This document shows positions 53,808 to 62,856 of a DNA stretch of 64,000 nucleotides, piece by piece (the first letter of the stretch is position 1; each line of letters starts with the position of its first letter). The notes under the pieces are model-generated. The model searched no databases. It worked only from the letters and a program-made list of their open reading frames with translations, and was not told the DNA's origin. The DNA comes from UBA7378 sp049611805. Lineage in GTDB: Bacteria; Pseudomonadota; Alphaproteobacteria; RS24. The stretch spans positions 5,042 through 69,041 of the forward strand of contig JBMZAX010000011.1 in the NCBI GenBank assembly GCA_049611805.1. The letters run 5' to 3'. The position numbers were made by a program, and so were the translations under genes.

Positions 53808-54929
53808 ATGAAATTTGTACTCAAACTCGCGCTTATTGGCTGGGCAGGTCTGATCGGTTTTGTCGCCCCGCCCGCATCTGCAACTGACTATACGCTGGAA
53901 GAAGTGGTCAATGGCATCGACATGCCATGGGGCATTGCGTTTTTGCCCGATGGCGACATGCTGGTGACCGAATTGTCCGGACAGTTGCGCTTGATCCGCG
54001 AGGGCGAGCTTCAGCCGCAACCGGTGGCGGGTGTGCCGGAAAGCTATTATGCCGGACAGGGCGGGCTGATGGATATTCTCCTGCATCCCGATTTTGCGAG
54101 CAATCGGCTTGTTTATCTGTCGCTGGCTGTCGGGGACCTGGATGCCAATGCGCTGCGCGTGATACGCGGGCGTTTTGACGGCACGGATTTGCAGGATGTC
54201 GAAACCGTCTTCGAGGCGGCCCCGGCCAAAGACACGGCGGTGCATTATGGCGGACGCATGACATTCCTGCCCGACAACACATTGCTCGTCGCGGTCGGCG
54301 ACGGATTTGACTATCGCGAAGACGCCCAGAACCGCGCCAATCATTACGGCACAATCGTGCGCGTGTCGGAGGCCGGCAAAGTGCCCGCCGACAATCCTTA
54401 TGTCGATGACCCCACCGCCCTGCCGGAAGTGTGGTCATACGGGCACCGCAATGCACAAAGCATTATTTATGATGCGGGCACCGATACGGTTTTCCAGACC
54501 GAACACGGGCCGCGCGGGGGGGATGAGCTGAACATTATCGAGCCCGCCAAAAACTATGGCTGGCCGGCAATCACCTATGGCATTGATTATTCGGGCCTGC
54601 GCATTTCGCCCTATACCTCGCATGAGGGCATGGAACAGCCGCTGGAATATTGGGATCCTTCATTCGGCCCCAGCGGCATGACGGTTTATCGCGGGCGCGC
54701 ATTTCCGGACTGGGACGGCGATATTTTCATGACCTCGCTGGTTTTCAACCATGTTATCCGTGTCGATATGGATGGTCGGGTTTCCGGCGCGCAACAAATT
54801 CTGTTTGACGAGATTGGCGAAAGACTGCGCGATATTCGCACCGGCCCGGACGGGGCGCTCTATATTCTGTCGGAAGGCACGGGCGCGGGCGACGGGCGCG
54901 TTTGGCGGGTGCGGGCGACCAACCGCTAA
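53808..54929 (+). CDS. PQQ-dependent sugar dehydrogenase family protein (aldose sugar dehydrogenase-like)
   Basis: Periplasmic six-bladed beta-propeller oxidoreductase. A signal peptide (residues 1-25, ending PPASA) is followed by MPWGIAFLPDGDMLVTE, GGLMDILLHPDF, YGGRMTFLPDNTLLVAVGD, SYGHRNAQSIIYD and TEHGPRGGDELNII, all marks of the soluble glucose/aldose dehydrogenase (YliI-like) group, including the H and R residues near the cofactor. ATG at 53808 is chosen because it starts the signal peptide; 53775 is an alternative. Cofactor use and substrate are inferred. Confidence 0.87.
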   Translation: MKFVLKLALIGWAGLIGFVAPPASATDYTLEEVVNGIDMPWGIAFLPDGDMLVTELSGQLRLIREGELQPQPVAGVPESYYAGQGGLMDILLHPDFASNRLVYLSLAVGDLDANALRVIRGRFDGTDLQDVETVFEAAPAKDTAVHYGGRMTFLPDNTLLVAVGDGFDYREDAQNRANHYGTIVRVSEAGKVPADNPYVDDPTALPEVWSYGHRNAQSIIYDAGTDTVFQTEHGPRGGDELNIIEPAKNYGWPAITYGIDYSGLRISPYTSHEGMEQPLEYWDPSFGPSGMTVYRGRAFPDWDGDIFMTSLVFNHVIRVDMDGRVSGAQQILFDEIGERLRDIRTGPDGALYILSEGTGAGDGRVWRVRATNR

Positions 54930-55013
54930 GTTTCAAAAATTAAGGCGTCTGGGGGTGGACGCACACCGCCCCATGGCGTATAACGCGCCGATATTCATCT
55001 GGAGGCATTGAAA

Positions 55014-55193
55014 ATGGCTGTTCCGAAGAGAAAAGTTACGCGGTCGCGACGCGGTAAACGCCGGGCAGCCGATGCGCTGTCCAACCCGACCTATGTCGAA
55101 AATCCCGATAGCGGCGAATTGCACCGCCCGCATCATATCGACCTGAAAAGCGGCATGTATCGCGGTCGGCAGGTGATCGAACCCAAAGATTGA
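55014..55193 (+). CDS. rpmF: 50S ribosomal protein L32
   Basis: 59-aa basic protein starting MAVPKRKVTRSRRGKRRA, with the alphaproteobacterial ending YRGRQVIEPKD. GGAGG stands 8 bases before ATG 55014; an ATG at 55008 is too close to it. No fatty-acid gene follows (in many bacteria rpmF precedes plsX), as the next gene is convergent pabC. Confidence 0.95.
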   Translation: MAVPKRKVTRSRRGKRRAADALSNPTYVENPDSGELHRPHHIDLKSGMYRGRQVIEPKD

Positions 55194-55229
55194 TAATTAA
55201 AGACTGACGCTTTTTGTCGGTTTACAAAT

Positions 55230-56048
55230 CTATTTGCGCGCGGTGAGAGCCGCGCGTATTTTTTTGGCCAGGCCCGCGCTTTCCGCCATTTCTTTCGGGT
55301 GCAGGGAGGCGGGCACAACACCCATAATTGCATTGCACATAATCAGCGCCGGGGCTTGCGCGAGGGTTTCGCGTGTCAGCTCTCCGCTTGTGATGGGGCA
55401 ATCCTCAATCTGCGACAATGCGAGAATGCGCGCGCGGGTAATGCCGGGCAGCGCGCCTTCATCCGTCGAAGGCGTGATGAGGGTGCCGCCGTGCAAGGCA
55501 AATATATTGCCCGCCGTGGTGCCCGTCACCCGCCCGTGCTGGTTGACCAGCAATGCATCATCGGCGCCATGGGCCATGGCCGCGCGGCGGGCGAGAATAT
55601 GCGCGGCATAATTGGTTGATTTAACCGACGACAAATCCTGTCCGGCCGGTTGCAAAACCTCCGACAGGCCCAAAGCCAGATGGGCCGGTGGGGTCGGTGC
55701 GGGCGAGGTTTGTATCAGCCAGTTCGGGGCAGCCGGTGTTGCGGGCACCAGCCCGCGGCCCCCATCGCCGCCGGTGACGGTGAGGCGTATGACGGCGCGG
55801 CCCTCACTTGATGCGTTTTGGTTCAGCAAATCCACCGCGGCGGCGCGCAGGCCCGCCGCATCATAAGGTGTTGCAAAGCCAAACAGCGCGCAGGCCCGCC
55901 ACAGCCGCTCCATATGTGCGGGCCAATGTGCAGGCGTGCCGTTTTCCCCAAGCACGGTTTCGAACACGCCCTCGCCCAGAAGCAGGCCGCGATCATTGGC
56001 GGATATGGCCGTATCCGAAGCCAAAAATTCACCGTTCAGCCAAATCAT
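55230..56048 (-). CDS. pabC: Aminodeoxychorismate lyase (class IV PLP aminotransferase family)
   Basis: Releases 4-aminobenzoate and pyruvate from aminodeoxychorismate. IWLNGEFLASDTAISANDRGLLLGEGVFETVL is the fold-type IV start (read in pieces), and QHGRVTGTTAGNIFAL the cofactor-phosphate region. The 272-aa length and a 4-bp overlap with pabA favour PabC over a branched-chain or D-amino acid aminotransferase. Confidence 0.87.
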   Translation of the reverse strand: MIWLNGEFLASDTAISANDRGLLLGEGVFETVLGENGTPAHWPAHMERLWRACALFGFATPYDAAGLRAAAVDLLNQNASSEGRAVIRLTVTGGDGGRGLVPATPAAPNWLIQTSPAPTPPAHLALGLSEVLQPAGQDLSSVKSTNYAAHILARRAAMAHGADDALLVNQHGRVTGTTAGNIFALHGGTLITPSTDEGALPGITRARILALSQIEDCPITSGELTRETLAQAPALIMCNAIMGVVPASLHPKEMAESAGLAKKIRAALTARK

Positions 56049-56641
56049 GCGCGCGCCTTCTCCTGCGCGCCCTCAAACGCGATTGCAAGGTTCAAAAAAT
56101 TCGAGATGAGCTTTCGCCCTTGCGGGGTCAGCACGGATTCGGGGTGAAACTGCACGCCATATACCGGCGCGCTTTCATGTTCCAGAGCCATAATTTCGCC
56201 CGCGCCACTATGCGCCGTGGCGCTCAGACAGGGCGGCAATTGCGCCACAATAAGCGCGTGGTAGCGTCCGGCGTCAAACGGGCTTTCCACCCCGTCAAAC
56301 AGCGGCGTGGCTTTATGCGTGACGGGCGAGGCCTTGCCGTGCAGGGGCTCTTCGGCACGCGCGATTGTGCCGCCAAAAGCGGCTGCCATCGCCAGATGGC
56401 CCAAACACACGCCCAGCATCGGCACATGACCGGCCAGCAATTTGATTAGGGGCACGCTGACGCCGGTTGTGTCGGGCCCGCCGGGGCCGGGTGAAAAAAT
56501 AATGGCCGTCGGCTCAAGCGCGGCAATTTCCGGCGCGCGCATTGCGTCCTGATTGATGATGCGGGTGTCAAATCCGGCTTCGCGCACATAGCGCGCCAGC
56601 GTTTCCACAAAGCTGTCATAATGGTCGATGACGAGTATCAT
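56045..56641 (-). CDS. pabA: Aminodeoxychorismate synthase glutaminase component
   Basis: Class I glutamine amidotransferase that supplies ammonia to PabB. Nucleophile C79 lies in PMLGVCLGHLAMA; the His-Glu pair is in VQFHPESVLTPQG. FSPGPGGPD completes the oxyanion region. 198 aa. Overlaps pabB and pabC by 4 bp each. The enzyme could also serve anthranilate synthase, but context points to folate synthesis. Confidence 0.9.
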   Translation of the reverse strand: MILVIDHYDSFVETLARYVREAGFDTRIINQDAMRAPEIAALEPTAIIFSPGPGGPDTTGVSVPLIKLLAGHVPMLGVCLGHLAMAAAFGGTIARAEEPLHGKASPVTHKATPLFDGVESPFDAGRYHALIVAQLPPCLSATAHSGAGEIMALEHESAPVYGVQFHPESVLTPQGRKLISNFLNLAIAFEGAQEKARA

Positions 56642-58131
56642 GCCGAGCGCGCCCCCGCCGGCGTGCCGCAGAGCGCGGCAATCAGGCCGGAAGCCTTGTC
56701 GAGCGTTTCGTTATATTCGGCATCGGCCGCGCTGTCGGCGACCATGCCGCCGCCCGCATGGAAATACACATCATGGCCCTTGATGACGGCGGTTCGGATC
56801 AGAATATTCGTGTCCATCTGCCCGTCAAAACCGATATAGCCCATGGCCCCGCAATAGGGCCCGCGCGCATGCGGTTCCAATTCGGCGATCACGCCCATGG
56901 CTTGAATTTTCGGCGCGCCGGTGATCGAGCCGCCGGGAAAGCAATCGCGCAAAGCCGCAAGCGGTGTGGTGTCGGCGCGCAAGGTACCACGAATGGTGGA
57001 GACCAGGTGATGCACATTTGAAAATTTTTCGAGCGCACACAGCTCAGGCACCTCAATCGATCCGTCGCGGCAGCTTTTCGCCATATCATTGCGCAACAGG
57101 TCGACAATCATTGTGTTTTCCGCGCGGTCCTTGCCGCTTGCCAGCAAATCGGCGGCAATTTCCTTGTCGCGCGCAGGCGTGGCCCCGCGCGGGCGCGTGC
57201 CCTTAATGGGGCGGCTTTCCAAAGTGCCGTGGGCGCAATGCAAAAACCTTTCCGGCGAGGCCGAAGCCAGCGACCAATTGTCATAAGTTGCAAAGGCCGA
57301 AAACGGCGCGGGCGAAAATTGGCGCATACGCCGGTAATAGGCAAAGGCGCTGTCGGCGGGGTCGAGGCGACCGTGAAAACGCTGGGCAATATTGGCTTGG
57401 AAAATTTCGCCGTCCAATATGCGCTCAACCACTTGCGTGACGGTTTCGCGAAAATCCTGCGCGGTAAAATTGCTTTGCGGTGCGTGGGCCGCGCGCAGGG
57501 GCGCATCGGAGAAAGCCGCCGGTCTTGGGCTTTCGGCCCGCCTGTGGTTTTCGGCCAGCCTGTCGAGACGGTTTTGCCAGTCTGCGATGTCGTTTTCGGC
57601 CTGTCGGCGTCGGGCTTTGGGGTCTGTTTCCGGCAGGCCGGTTGCAATGATGAAGGCGCGGCGCGCGCGCATGTCAAAGGCCAGAACCGTTGCATAAAGC
57701 CCCAGCGTGAGGCCGGGCAGGCCAAGGTCGTCATGGGCGTTGCGGTTGATATTGTCCGGCATCGGATGCAGGCCGCGCGCCAGATCATAGCCGAAAAATC
57801 CGGCCAGCCCGCCGCGGAAACTTGGCACTTGCGCGTCAATTTCCGGCGGCAAATCCTGCCAAAGCCCGGCACCGGAGGCCAAAGCGGTATCGGCCGCCTC
57901 AAAATGCCGGCGGGCGTGTTCGGGGGCGCCTGAAATAATCTGATGGGGGCATGTGGCGATATAGCTGGCGCGCGCGGCCGCATGTGCGTCATGGCTTGAA
58001 TCGAGCCACAGGGCATGGGGCGTGTCGGCATGCGGCGCGAACACGGCCTCCGGCGACACCCAGCGCGTCTCGGCGATAAGCCCGCCTGCGGCATCGGCAT
58101 AAAACAACAAATCGGGCGCGTTGTCAGGCAT
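56638..58131 (-). CDS. pabB: Aminodeoxychorismate synthase component I
   Basis: Chorismate-binding enzyme making aminodeoxychorismate. The C-terminal domain has IFQANIAQRFHGRL, SASPERFLH, RPIKGTRPRGATP (including the PIKGT lysine characteristic of PabB), DLLRNDMAKSC and FPGGSITGAPKIQAM. Length is 497 aa. Overlaps pabA by 4 bp and abuts the cupin gene. The lysine in PIKGT argues for PabB over TrpE. Confidence 0.93.
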   Translation of the reverse strand: MPDNAPDLLFYADAAGGLIAETRWVSPEAVFAPHADTPHALWLDSSHDAHAAARASYIATCPHQIISGAPEHARRHFEAADTALASGAGLWQDLPPEIDAQVPSFRGGLAGFFGYDLARGLHPMPDNINRNAHDDLGLPGLTLGLYATVLAFDMRARRAFIIATGLPETDPKARRRQAENDIADWQNRLDRLAENHRRAESPRPAAFSDAPLRAAHAPQSNFTAQDFRETVTQVVERILDGEIFQANIAQRFHGRLDPADSAFAYYRRMRQFSPAPFSAFATYDNWSLASASPERFLHCAHGTLESRPIKGTRPRGATPARDKEIAADLLASGKDRAENTMIVDLLRNDMAKSCRDGSIEVPELCALEKFSNVHHLVSTIRGTLRADTTPLAALRDCFPGGSITGAPKIQAMGVIAELEPHARGPYCGAMGYIGFDGQMDTNILIRTAVIKGHDVYFHAGGGMVADSAADAEYNETLDKASGLIAALCGTPAGARSA

Positions 58132-58562
58132 CAGCTATCCGCAGCTGCCGCGGGTCGGGGGCGCGGATACCAGTCCGGCGCGGCATATTCGATTTCGGGT
58201 TGCGCGGATGCGGCGCCGGCGATCATGACCAAAGACCAATATCCCAATGTTTCGCATGTGTGCCAGACCAGACTGTCGACATTGGCTTTTTTCCGGGAAT
58301 CGTTCAGATGAAAGGCCTGCGCGTCGTGCCCGTCCGCCGACACGGTGAGGGCCAGTGCGGCACCGTCCAGCCATGTCCAGGCGGTTGGGGCGGTTTGGCG
58401 CTGCCAGGCGAACAAATCGCCCGCGCCAAGCAAAACCAGCCGCCCGCCGGAAGTTTCGTCCGTTTCGAAATGCCCGTCTGCATGCCGGTTGAGGCGCAGG
58501 GTTCTAGCGACATCCGTTATCGCCATATCGGGGGAAATGTCGTCCAGCGCCGGTGGCAGCAT
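58131..58562 (-). CDS. DUF985-type cupin protein
   Basis: 143-aa single-domain cupin. GGRLVLLGAGDLFAWQRQTA and AWTWLDGAALALTVSADG match the DUF985 pattern, and the end (WSLVMIAGAASAQPEIEYAA) the second barrel half. Function of the family is not established. It overlaps gloB by 1 bp (TAATG) and abuts pabB, so it belongs to the gloB-pab operon. Confidence 0.75.
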   Translation of the reverse strand: MLPPALDDISPDMAITDVARTLRLNRHADGHFETDETSGGRLVLLGAGDLFAWQRQTAPTAWTWLDGAALALTVSADGHDAQAFHLNDSRKKANVDSLVWHTCETLGYWSLVMIAGAASAQPEIEYAAPDWYPRPRPAAAADS

Positions 58563-59332
58563 TAAAAATTATCCTTGCGTGCGCGAATTTCCGCAAACAC
58601 ATCGACATCGGCCGCATCGACCATGTCGAGCCGGGCGCGAATGCGCGCATCATGCGGGCGCAAAAACGGGTTGGTGGCGCGTTCGATGCCGATTTGCGTC
58701 GGCACGGTCGGTTTGTCGTCGGCGCGCAGGGCGGTGATTTCGCGCATGCGGGCTTGCAGGGCGTCATTGTCGGGGTCAACACTCACGGCAAAGGCCGCAT
58801 TGGCGGCTGTATATTCATGCGCGCAATAAACCGTCGTGGCATCGGGAAGCGCGGCGAGTTTTTGCAGGCTCTCCCACATTTGCGCCATTGTGCCCTCAAA
58901 CACCCGCCCGCAGCCCAGCACAAACAGGCTGTCGCCGACAAAGGCGTTTTGCGTGTCGGGCAAATGATAGGCAATATGGCCCAGCGTGTGCCCGCCCACA
59001 TTCAGCACATTTACATCATGCGCGCCGAGCTTCACCCTGTCGCCGTCATCCACTTTCACGTCAATGCCCGGAATACGCTCGGCTTCTCCGGCCGGGCCGA
59101 TGATCTGACAGCCGGTCTTTTCCTTGATTTCAAGATTATTGCCGGCATGGTCAAAATGATGATGTGTGTTCCATATATGGCTCAGCGTCCAGCCGCGCCC
59201 GTCAAGCGTGGATAAAATCGGGCCGGTTTCGGGCGTGTCGATACAGGCCGTCTGCCCGCTCTCAGTGTCGTGAACCAGATAGCCGTAATTGTCACTCAGG
59301 CACGCAAACTGGGCAATTTCGATGGTAGACAT
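58562..59332 (-). CDS. gloB: Hydroxyacylglutathione hydrolase (glyoxalase II)
   Basis: Metallo-beta-lactamase-fold enzyme that hydrolyses S-lactoylglutathione. The metal motif THHHFDHAGN has H57, H59, D61 and H62; GGHTLGHIAYH and FVGDSLFVLGCGRVFEG follow. Length is 256 aa. ATG at 59332 is preceded by GGGGAG; a much longer upstream frame (to 59950) is a shadow of the divergent methyltransferase gene. Confidence 0.95.
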   Translation of the reverse strand: MSTIEIAQFACLSDNYGYLVHDTESGQTACIDTPETGPILSTLDGRGWTLSHIWNTHHHFDHAGNNLEIKEKTGCQIIGPAGEAERIPGIDVKVDDGDRVKLGAHDVNVLNVGGHTLGHIAYHLPDTQNAFVGDSLFVLGCGRVFEGTMAQMWESLQKLAALPDATTVYCAHEYTAANAAFAVSVDPDNDALQARMREITALRADDKPTVPTQIGIERATNPFLRPHDARIRARLDMVDAADVDVFAEIRARKDNF

Positions 59333-59401
59333 AAGTCGCTCCCCATATAAATGTTGCGCCCTGTCTGGCGCACAACCTCTTCGGAGTATACTGTTCTGGT
59401 C

Positions 59402-60157
59402 ATGGCTGTCGACATTCTCGAACTTGCTGAATTTTATGCCGGTCTCGACGGGGCGCGGGCATGCGCGCAAATTGTCCAAAAAATAGACGCTTTGTGGCCC
59501 GACCCGCAGGACGAGCCGGTGCTGGGCTTCGGCTATGTTCTGCCCTATGCCGATGCGCTGTGGCCCGATGCGGTCTGGCATTTGTGTATGCCGGCCCAAC
59601 AAGGCATTCTGGTGGAAGACCGCCCCGCCGGCACGCGCGCGGCGCTGGTCGATGAGGGGCTCATGCCGCTGCGCGACGGCGCCTTGGGGCGCGCCATCAT
59701 TATTCACGGGCTGGAGGCGGCCAATCACAGCAATGCGCTTTTGAGCGAAATCTGGCGAATTTTGGTGCCCAATGGCCGCGCGATTTTTGTTGTGCCCAAC
59801 CGAACCGGCATGTGGGCGCGCCGCGATGCGACACCTTTCGGGGCCGGTCGCCCGTTCAGCCGCCAGCAATTGCGGCGCCAGCTCAAAACCGCCGGATTTT
59901 CCATTGCCGGCATCCGCCCCGCGCTGATGCTGCCACCGGCACTGCCGCAATTTCTGGTGCGCCTGCTGTCACCCGCCGAACGCCTGCTGGGGCTGATACT
60001 GCCGCAAATCGGCGGTGTCTGGGTGGTCGATATTGTCAAACAAGTGCCCGCGCCCATTCGCGCCAAGCGGCGGCAAAATATGAGGCTGGGTGTGCCGGTG
60101 CGTCCGGCCTTTTCGCGCGGTGTTCTGTCACGGAAAAAAAATCGGGCGCGCGGTTAG
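59402..60157 (+). CDS. Class I SAM-dependent methyltransferase-like protein
   Basis: Methyltransferase-11-like protein of 251 aa. VLGFGYVLPYADAL replaces the classical GxGxG motif I, and RAIIIHGLEAANHSNALLSEIWRILVPNGRAI is the acidic/helix region common in the family. The C-terminal tail is basic (KRRQNMRLG and SRKKNRARG), suggesting nucleic-acid or membrane contact. It is divergent from gloB, a common pairing in alphaproteobacteria. Substrate unknown. Confidence 0.78.
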   Translation: MAVDILELAEFYAGLDGARACAQIVQKIDALWPDPQDEPVLGFGYVLPYADALWPDAVWHLCMPAQQGILVEDRPAGTRAALVDEGLMPLRDGALGRAIIIHGLEAANHSNALLSEIWRILVPNGRAIFVVPNRTGMWARRDATPFGAGRPFSRQQLRRQLKTAGFSIAGIRPALMLPPALPQFLVRLLSPAERLLGLILPQIGGVWVVDIVKQVPAPIRAKRRQNMRLGVPVRPAFSRGVLSRKKNRARG

Positions 60158-60792
60158 CGCGTGAGTTCGAAAACCACCAGCTCGGCCATAAGGTTCTGCC
60201 AGGCCGACGGGCGGCCCGAACTGTGATGCACTTTTCCATTGGTCACCGTCAGGCAGGTTTCCACGCGCAAGGACAGTTCATCGCACAAATCGGTCAGGTC
60301 GAGCATGCTGCACAGGTGAATATTGGCCGTCTCATACCATGTCGCCGACAGCGCTTGCGTTTCCGGCATGCGCCCGCGCAAGGCCAGTGCCAGACGGATG
60401 CGCCAATGTCCGAAATTTGGAATCGACACAATGAGCTTGGACCCAATGCGCGACATTTCTTGCAAAACCTCTTTCGGGCGCTGGGTGGCCTGCAATGTCT
60501 GGCTCAAAATTACCGTGTCAAAGCCCTGATCGGGATAATAGGACAAATCCGTATCGGCATTGCCCTGCACCACGGCCAGCCCCCGGCTCACACAGGCATT
60601 CACCCCCTGCTGGCTTAATTCCAGCCCGCGCGCATCGACATTGCGTTCGGCGACGAGAAGTTCCATCAATTCGCCGTTTCCGCAGCCAATATCAAGCACC
60701 CGCGTGCCCTGCTCGACAAGGCTTGCAATAAGCATGAGGTCAATCCGCTTTTCGTTCAGATTGCCATTGGCGCTGGCGCGTGGGTCAATCAT
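60154..60792 (-). CDS. metW: Methionine biosynthesis protein MetW
   Basis: Methyltransferase-like protein that works with MetX; in other bacteria it associates with and supports homoserine acetyltransferase. The SAM motif RVLDIGCGNGELMELL starts at residue 31, and YFNFGHWR-like text appears as IPNFGHWRIRL. ATG at 60792 follows GGGAG by 7 bases and overlaps the metX stop by 8 bp; a start at 60816 lies deeper in metX. 212 aa. Confidence 0.93.
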   Translation of the reverse strand: MIDPRASANGNLNEKRIDLMLIASLVEQGTRVLDIGCGNGELMELLVAERNVDARGLELSQQGVNACVSRGLAVVQGNADTDLSYYPDQGFDTVILSQTLQATQRPKEVLQEMSRIGSKLIVSIPNFGHWRIRLALALRGRMPETQALSATWYETANIHLCSMLDLTDLCDELSLRVETCLTVTNGKVHHSSGRPSAWQNLMAELVVFELTR

Positions 60793-61951
60793 TATGCGCT
60801 CCCGATGCTTCGCCAACGGGCAGCCCGCGCGCGAGGGCGGCGGCGTTCAAAAACCCGATTATCGTTTGTTCCATTTCCGGCTCGTCCAGCAAAAATGCGT
60901 CATGGCCCTTGTCGCTTTCAATTTCGACAAAGCTGACATTGGCGCCCGCCGCATTGAGCGCGCGCACCAGCGAAATGCTCTCGCCGGTGGGAAACAGCCA
61001 GTCGCTGGTGAAAGACACCACACAAAAGCGCGCCTTGGTATTGGCAAAGGCATCCGCCAGCGTGCCGCCATAATCGGCGGCGAGGTCGAAATAATCCATC
61101 GCACGGGTAATGTAGAGATAGCTGTTGGCGTCAAACCGGTCGACAAAACTTATCCCCTGATGGCGCAGATAGCTCTCAATTTGGAAGTCGGCTTCAAAAC
61201 CATAGCTCAATTGGTCACGGTCTTGCAGGTTCCGCCCGAATTTGCGTTGCAGGGCGGCCTCCGACAGATAGGTGATATGCGCGGCCATGCGCGCAACGGC
61301 AAGACCTTTGCGCGGTGCGGTATTTTCGGCGGCATAATTGCCGCCATGCCAGTCCGGGTCGGCCAGAATTGCCTGTCGGCCAACCTCGTGAAAGGCGATA
61401 TTTTGCGAGGAATGGCGCGCCGCCGTGGCGATTGGAATGGCCGAGAACACACGCTCGCCATGCGCCGCCGCCCATTGCAGAACCTGCATGCCGCCCATTG
61501 ACCCGCCAATGACGCAAAACAGGTCCGGTATTTCCAGCCGGTCGAGCAGAACATTTTGCGCGCGCACCATGTCGCCAATGGTGATGACCGGAAAGTCGAG
61601 GCCATAAGGTTTGCCGTCGGCACGCAGGCTTGACGGGCCGGTGGAGCCTGCGCAGCCGCCTATCACGTTTTGGCAGATGACGAAATATCTGTCCGTGTCG
61701 ATGGGTTTGCCGGGGCCGACCATATTGTCCCACCAGCCGGCGCGTCCGGTAAGCGGATTGGCCCCGCTCGGATGGTGGTCGCCGGTCAGCGCATGGCAAA
61801 TCAATATGGCGTTTGATTTGTCGCCATTCAGCGTCCCGTAAGTGCGATAGGCGAGCGTCAAGCTGTCCAGCACCGACCCGTTATCAAGGGTGAGCTGTGC
61901 GTCTTCGAGAACAAGGCGTTCGCCATCCGCCGAATTTTCATGCCCGATCAT
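60785..61951 (-). CDS. metX: Homoserine O-acetyltransferase
   Basis: Alpha/beta hydrolase-fold acyltransferase, first committed step of methionine synthesis. Signature parts are LICHALTGDHHPSG, WWDNMVGPGKPIDTDRYF, VIGGCAGSTGPSS, and the nucleophile S151 in CVIGGSMGGMQVLQW. Length is 388 aa. Whether acetyl- or succinyl-CoA is used cannot be read with certainty. Two inverted repeats lie in the spacer to chorismate mutase. Confidence 0.93.
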   Translation of the reverse strand: MIGHENSADGERLVLEDAQLTLDNGSVLDSLTLAYRTYGTLNGDKSNAILICHALTGDHHPSGANPLTGRAGWWDNMVGPGKPIDTDRYFVICQNVIGGCAGSTGPSSLRADGKPYGLDFPVITIGDMVRAQNVLLDRLEIPDLFCVIGGSMGGMQVLQWAAAHGERVFSAIPIATAARHSSQNIAFHEVGRQAILADPDWHGGNYAAENTAPRKGLAVARMAAHITYLSEAALQRKFGRNLQDRDQLSYGFEADFQIESYLRHQGISFVDRFDANSYLYITRAMDYFDLAADYGGTLADAFANTKARFCVVSFTSDWLFPTGESISLVRALNAAGANVSFVEIESDKGHDAFLLDEPEMEQTIIGFLNAAALARGLPVGEASGAHND

Positions 61952-62026
61952 ATATCCCCCGACCCGGCCGGTATGCCGATTTTGCGTGGTCGCAACCGTG
62001 CAGAACGCATACCAACCTCATCGTTA

Positions 62027-62048
62027 AAATCAATCTTTCCTTTGATTT
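62027..62048. promoter_or_regulatory. Inverted repeat upstream of metX
   Basis: AAATCAA and TTGATTT, 8 bases apart, AT-rich, 76 bp upstream of the metX start in the divergent spacer. Possible operator for metX or chorismate mutase. It differs from the ahcY palindrome. Confidence 0.4.
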
Positions 62049-62058
62049 ACACGCTCTT

Positions 62059-62077
62059 GCGCCTTAAGACTAGGCGC
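62059..62077. promoter_or_regulatory. Stem-loop in the metX/chorismate mutase spacer
   Basis: GCGCCT and AGGCGC with a 7-base loop. No T tract on either strand, so not a classical terminator. It may be part of a leader RNA for metX, but the conserved single-stranded pieces of the SAM-II riboswitch were not found. Confidence 0.35.
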
Positions 62078-62110
62078 TATTGAAAAACACCCATACCTTA
62101 AGGTTCAGGC

Positions 62111-62854
62111 ATGGATCGAAACACGGACAAAACCGGATTAACCGCGATCCGGGAAGAAATTGACGGCCTCGACGCGCAAATGCGCGCCTTGTTGCTGGCG
62201 CGCGCGCGGCTGGTGGAAGAGGTGGCGCGCAGCAAAGCCGGTGAGCCGGAGGTTATGGCCTTGCGTCCGGCGCGTGAAATGCAGCAAATGCAGGCGCTTG
62301 CCGACTGGCATGCAAGCGAAAAGCCGCCTTTCGGCCTGGCGAGCCTGCTGGCGGTCTGGCGCGAAATCATTGGCGCGGCGCTTGCCCAGCAGGGCGGCCT
62401 CACCGTGCATATATGTGCGGCAACGGCGCGTCCGGCGCGCGATCATTTTGGCGCGGCCGCGCAGTATCACGAGCATGACAGTGCCGATAACGCGGTGCGC
62501 GCCTGCGATGTAAACCCGCGCTCGGTGGTGGTGATACCGCTTGAAACAGATTTCACGCCCGCGGGTGCGGCGGGTGTTTTTGCGCGCCTGCCAATTTTGG
62601 AACAGCCGGTTGCCCTTTGCTATGGCGCGGTGGCGTTTGAGCCCGGCGAAACCATGGTGACGCTTGCGCGCGCGCCCGTGTCGCAGGCACAAGCTGTCGA
62701 GGGTGGCAGCATCCTCGCGCAGCAGGGGCAAGACGCGCTCATTGAAATTGGTGCCCCCTTGCGTGCTGATGAGATCGCCGATAAATATGGCGCGGCTGTC
62801 GTCTGGCTTGGAAATTATGACCTTTTGCGTGTTTCCGACGGGCAGGAGAAGTGA
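62111..62854 (+). CDS. Chorismate mutase with C-terminal extension
   Basis: Converts chorismate to prephenate. Residues ~10-95 are an AroQ helical domain (IREEIDGLDAQMRALLLARA, VARSKAGEP, AVWREIIGAALAQQ). A further ~150 residues follow that are not needed by AroQ enzymes; they are arranged like a degenerate prephenate-dehydratase-type region (VHICAATARPARDHFGAAAQ, VVVIPLETDF) without obvious catalytic residues. Linked to hisC and tyrA. The stop overlaps a possible GTG of hisC. Confidence 0.88.
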   Translation: MDRNTDKTGLTAIREEIDGLDAQMRALLLARARLVEEVARSKAGEPEVMALRPAREMQQMQALADWHASEKPPFGLASLLAVWREIIGAALAQQGGLTVHICAATARPARDHFGAAAQYHEHDSADNAVRACDVNPRSVVVIPLETDFTPAGAAGVFARLPILEQPVALCYGAVAFEPGETMVTLARAPVSQAQAVEGGSILAQQGQDALIEIGAPLRADEIADKYGAAVVWLGNYDLLRVSDGQEK

Positions 62855-62856
62855 TC

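Noticed and set aside
59333..59950. Long upstream extension of gloB
   Set aside because: It lies antisense to the methyltransferase gene, whereas ATG 59332 has a strong ribosome site and the exact family N-terminus.
61952..62110. SAM-II riboswitch upstream of metX
   Set aside because: A hairpin and a CGTGTAAAT stretch superficially resemble it, but the order of the conserved stem and single-stranded pieces does not match on either strand.
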